DNA from: Ammonifex thiophilus
Lineage (GTDB): Bacteria; Bacillota; Desulfotomaculia; Desulfotomaculales; Ammonificaceae
Length of the DNA: 64,000 nt
Direction: 5' to 3'
NCBI RefSeq assembly: GCF_003368535.1
Contig: NZ_QSLN01000008.1
Coordinates: 1-64,000, forward strand
Part shown: piece by piece, positions 62,624 to 64,000 of the stretch
Layout: each line of letters opens with the position of its first letter
How positions within the stretch are numbered: position 1 is the first letter of the stretch
Notes under the pieces: model-generated
The model's input: the letters and a program-made list of their open reading frames with translations, nothing else
Told to the model about the DNA's origin: nothing
Databases searched by the model: none
Translations under genes and position numbers: made by a program

Positions 62624-63394
62624 ATGCTTAATAAAGTGGAAATATGTGGAGTCAATACTTCCAAGCTTCCGGTGCTGACTGCTCAACAGATGCGCCAGCT
62701 CTTTGAAGCTATGAAGCGCGGGGACGAAAATGCCCGCTCAGAGCTGATAAAAGGTAATTTGCGTCTTGTATTAAGTGTTGTGCAAAGGTTTGCCAATCGC
62801 GGTGAACACCTGGACGACCTCTTTCAGGTTGGATGTATAGGTTTGATTAAAGCTATTGACAACTTTGATCTTAGTCAGAATGTAAAGTTTTCTACTTATG
62901 CTGTTCCTATGATTATAGGTGAAATAAGGCGCTATCTGCGCGATAATAATGCCATAAGGGTGTCCCGTTCCTTACGGGATATAGCTTATAAAGCTCTGCA
63001 GGTGCGCGATGTCTTAGCCAACCAGTACGCCCGCGAGCCTTCGGTGGCTGAGATCGCCGAGGCACTCAAGCTGCCGCAGGAAGAGGTGGTGATGGCGCTA
63101 GAGGCCATTCAGGATCCCGTGTCCCTGTTCGAGCCCGTCTATCATGATGGAGGAGACCCTATATACGTGATGGACCAGGTAGGGGACGATAAGAACCAGG
63201 ATGTCAACTGGTTGGAAAGTATAGCCATAAAAGAAGCGATGAAGCGCCTGTCTGAACGGGAGCGCCAAATCATCAAAATGCGCTTTTTTGAGGGCAAAAC
63301 CCAGATGGAGGTAGCTGAGGAGATAGGCATTTCCCAAGCGCAGGTATCGCGCCTGGAAAAGGCGGCACTTAACCATATGCGCAAGTATGTTTGA
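62624..63394 (+). CDS. sigG: RNA polymerase sigma-G factor
   Basis: Late forespore sigma factor. The 256-residue protein begins with the sigma-G hallmark NKVEICGVNTSKLPVL (residues 3-18), followed by region 2 (NLRLVLSVVQRFANRGEHLDDLFQVG split), VKFSTYAVPMIIGEIRRYLRD, region 3, and the region 4 helix-turn-helix TQMEVAEEIGISQAQVSRLEKAAL. The start is ATG 62624. The base composition of the first 350 bases is lower in GC than that of its neighbours. It is followed 15 bases later by spoIIR. Confidence 0.96.
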   Translation: MLNKVEICGVNTSKLPVLTAQQMRQLFEAMKRGDENARSELIKGNLRLVLSVVQRFANRGEHLDDLFQVGCIGLIKAIDNFDLSQNVKFSTYAVPMIIGEIRRYLRDNNAIRVSRSLRDIAYKALQVRDVLANQYAREPSVAEIAEALKLPQEEVVMALEAIQDPVSLFEPVYHDGGDPIYVMDQVGDDKNQDVNWLESIAIKEAMKRLSERERQIIKMRFFEGKTQMEVAEEIGISQAQVSRLEKAALNHMRKYV

Positions 63395-63409
63395 GGGGGT
63401 AGGAGATCC

Positions 63410-64000
63410 TTGCGAAGGAAACTGATGACATTCTGGGCCTTACTTCTTCTGGGAACGGGGCTCATAACCTGGGGATGGTGTAAGGCTACAGCGGTGAAGG
63501 CTTACGATCCGCACAACCTCATCCGAATTCACATCGTGGCCAACAGCGATGCTCCTTCCGATCAGGCCCTGAAATACCGGGTACGGGATGCGATAATAAC
63601 CGCCATGGCCCCTGAATTCCGGGGAGTAGAGGAAATCGAGACGGCCCGGCAGAAAGTGGAGGCCAACTTGGAAAGAATAAGGGAAGTAGCCCAGCGAGAG
63701 GTTCAAGCCGCTGGAAAAAACTATGAGGTAAAGGTCTATCACGGCTACTTCGATTTTCCGGAGCGATCCTACGGACGCCTCACCCTCCCCGCCGGTGAAT
63801 ACGAGGCAGTGAGGGTGGTCTTAGGAGCGGGTCAGGGGCAAAACTGGTGGTGCGTCCTCTTCCCGCCCCTTTGCCTGCTGGATGTGGAGAAGTCACCCGA
63901 AGGGGGAGGCGAGGGGGAAGTGGCCCTGCGCAGCCGCCTTTACGAGCTGGCCCGCCACCACCTCTTCCCTCCCCTGCGCCAGTTGGTGCAGGCTGAACCT
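63410..64000 (+). CDS. spoIIR: stage II sporulation protein R (SpoIIR), 3' end cut by the window
   Basis: Signalling protein secreted from the forespore that activates the SpoIIGA protease. The visible 197 residues have an N-terminal hydrophobic segment (8-22), then LIRIHIVANSDAPSDQALKYRVRDA (37-61, split) and the strongly conserved NWWCVLFPPLCLLD near residue 147. The frame is open to the last base. The start is TTG 63410, preceded by AGGAG by 4 bases. Its location next to sigG and near spoIIGA-sigE is unusually compact for this signalling chain. Confidence 0.93.
   Translation, partial: MRRKLMTFWALLLLGTGLITWGWCKATAVKAYDPHNLIRIHIVANSDAPSDQALKYRVRDAIITAMAPEFRGVEEIETARQKVEANLERIREVAQREVQAAGKNYEVKVYHGYFDFPERSYGRLTLPAGEYEAVRVVLGAGQGQNWWCVLFPPLCLLDVEKSPEGGGEGEVALRSRLYELARHHLFPPLRQLVQAEP

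Overview
The window looks like a chromosomal segment of an anaerobic, spore-forming, probably thermophilic Firmicute of the Moorella / Ammonifex / Desulfotomaculum type. The assignment is inferred from gene content and high GC: a complete dcw cluster running into spoIIGA-sigE-sigG-spoIIR, a whiA-rpoN-glycolysis operon, an archaeal-type phosphoglycerate mutase, a sulfide-type Thi4, many TTG and GTG starts, and a meso-diaminopimelate MurE. No rRNA, insertion sequence, prophage or CRISPR array was seen. Coding density is very high and no gene-free stretch exceeds about 200 bases.

Region 1 (1-10.3 kb) holds central carbon metabolism and its regulators: pgi, rapZ, a polysaccharide deacetylase, whiA, rpoN (sigma-54), gap, pgk, tpiA, eno and secG, closed by a strong terminator. 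The usual yvcK, cggR and gpmI are absent from their customary places. The missing phosphoglycerate mutase step is supplied by an apgM-type gene at about 20 kb. Region 2 (10.3-21.9 kb) is mixed housekeeping on both strands: manganese pyrophosphatase, rodA, a methyltransferase, tRNA-Leu(CAG), a Thi4-type thiazole synthase, a YkvI-like transporter, lspA, rluD, phosphosulfolactate synthase, an MFS transporter, a YqhV-like protein, apgM and rmuC.

Region 3 (21.9-29.9 kb) is one co-directional cluster: a branched-chain-type ABC importer (livG, livH, livM, livJ, livF) interleaved with a long-chain-type acyl-CoA synthetase and a PaaK-like adenylating enzyme. It suggests uptake and CoA activation of an organic acid. 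Region 4 (29.9-41.8 kb) contains DUF202, moaA, a MOSC/DUF72/unknown operon, trmI, uspA, queA, ldh, an MqnD-like protein, rfbD, a thiamine-binding protein, holA, rpsT and several small unknown proteins. The most distinctive site is at 33.7-34.1 kb. There a near-perfect sigma-54 promoter (TGGCAC-N5-TTGCA), with a 16-bp perfect palindrome upstream and a leader hairpin, precedes a 57-residue single-span membrane protein. The gene for sigma-54 lies in the same window.

Region 5 (41.8-60.8 kb) is the division and cell-wall cluster: mraZ, rsmH, ftsL-like, a PASTA penicillin-binding protein, murE, murF, mraY, murD, ftsW, murG, murC, murB, murA, ftsQ, two DUF881 genes, sbp and ftsZ. It opens with a three-repeat MraZ operator, and ftsA is not present. 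Region 6 (60.8-64 kb) is the sporulation control unit: the SpoIIGA protease, pro-sigma-E, sigma-G behind a good sigma-F/G-type promoter, and SpoIIR, which runs off the end. SpoIIR signals to SpoIIGA, which matures pro-sigma-E, so these genes form one signalling pathway.
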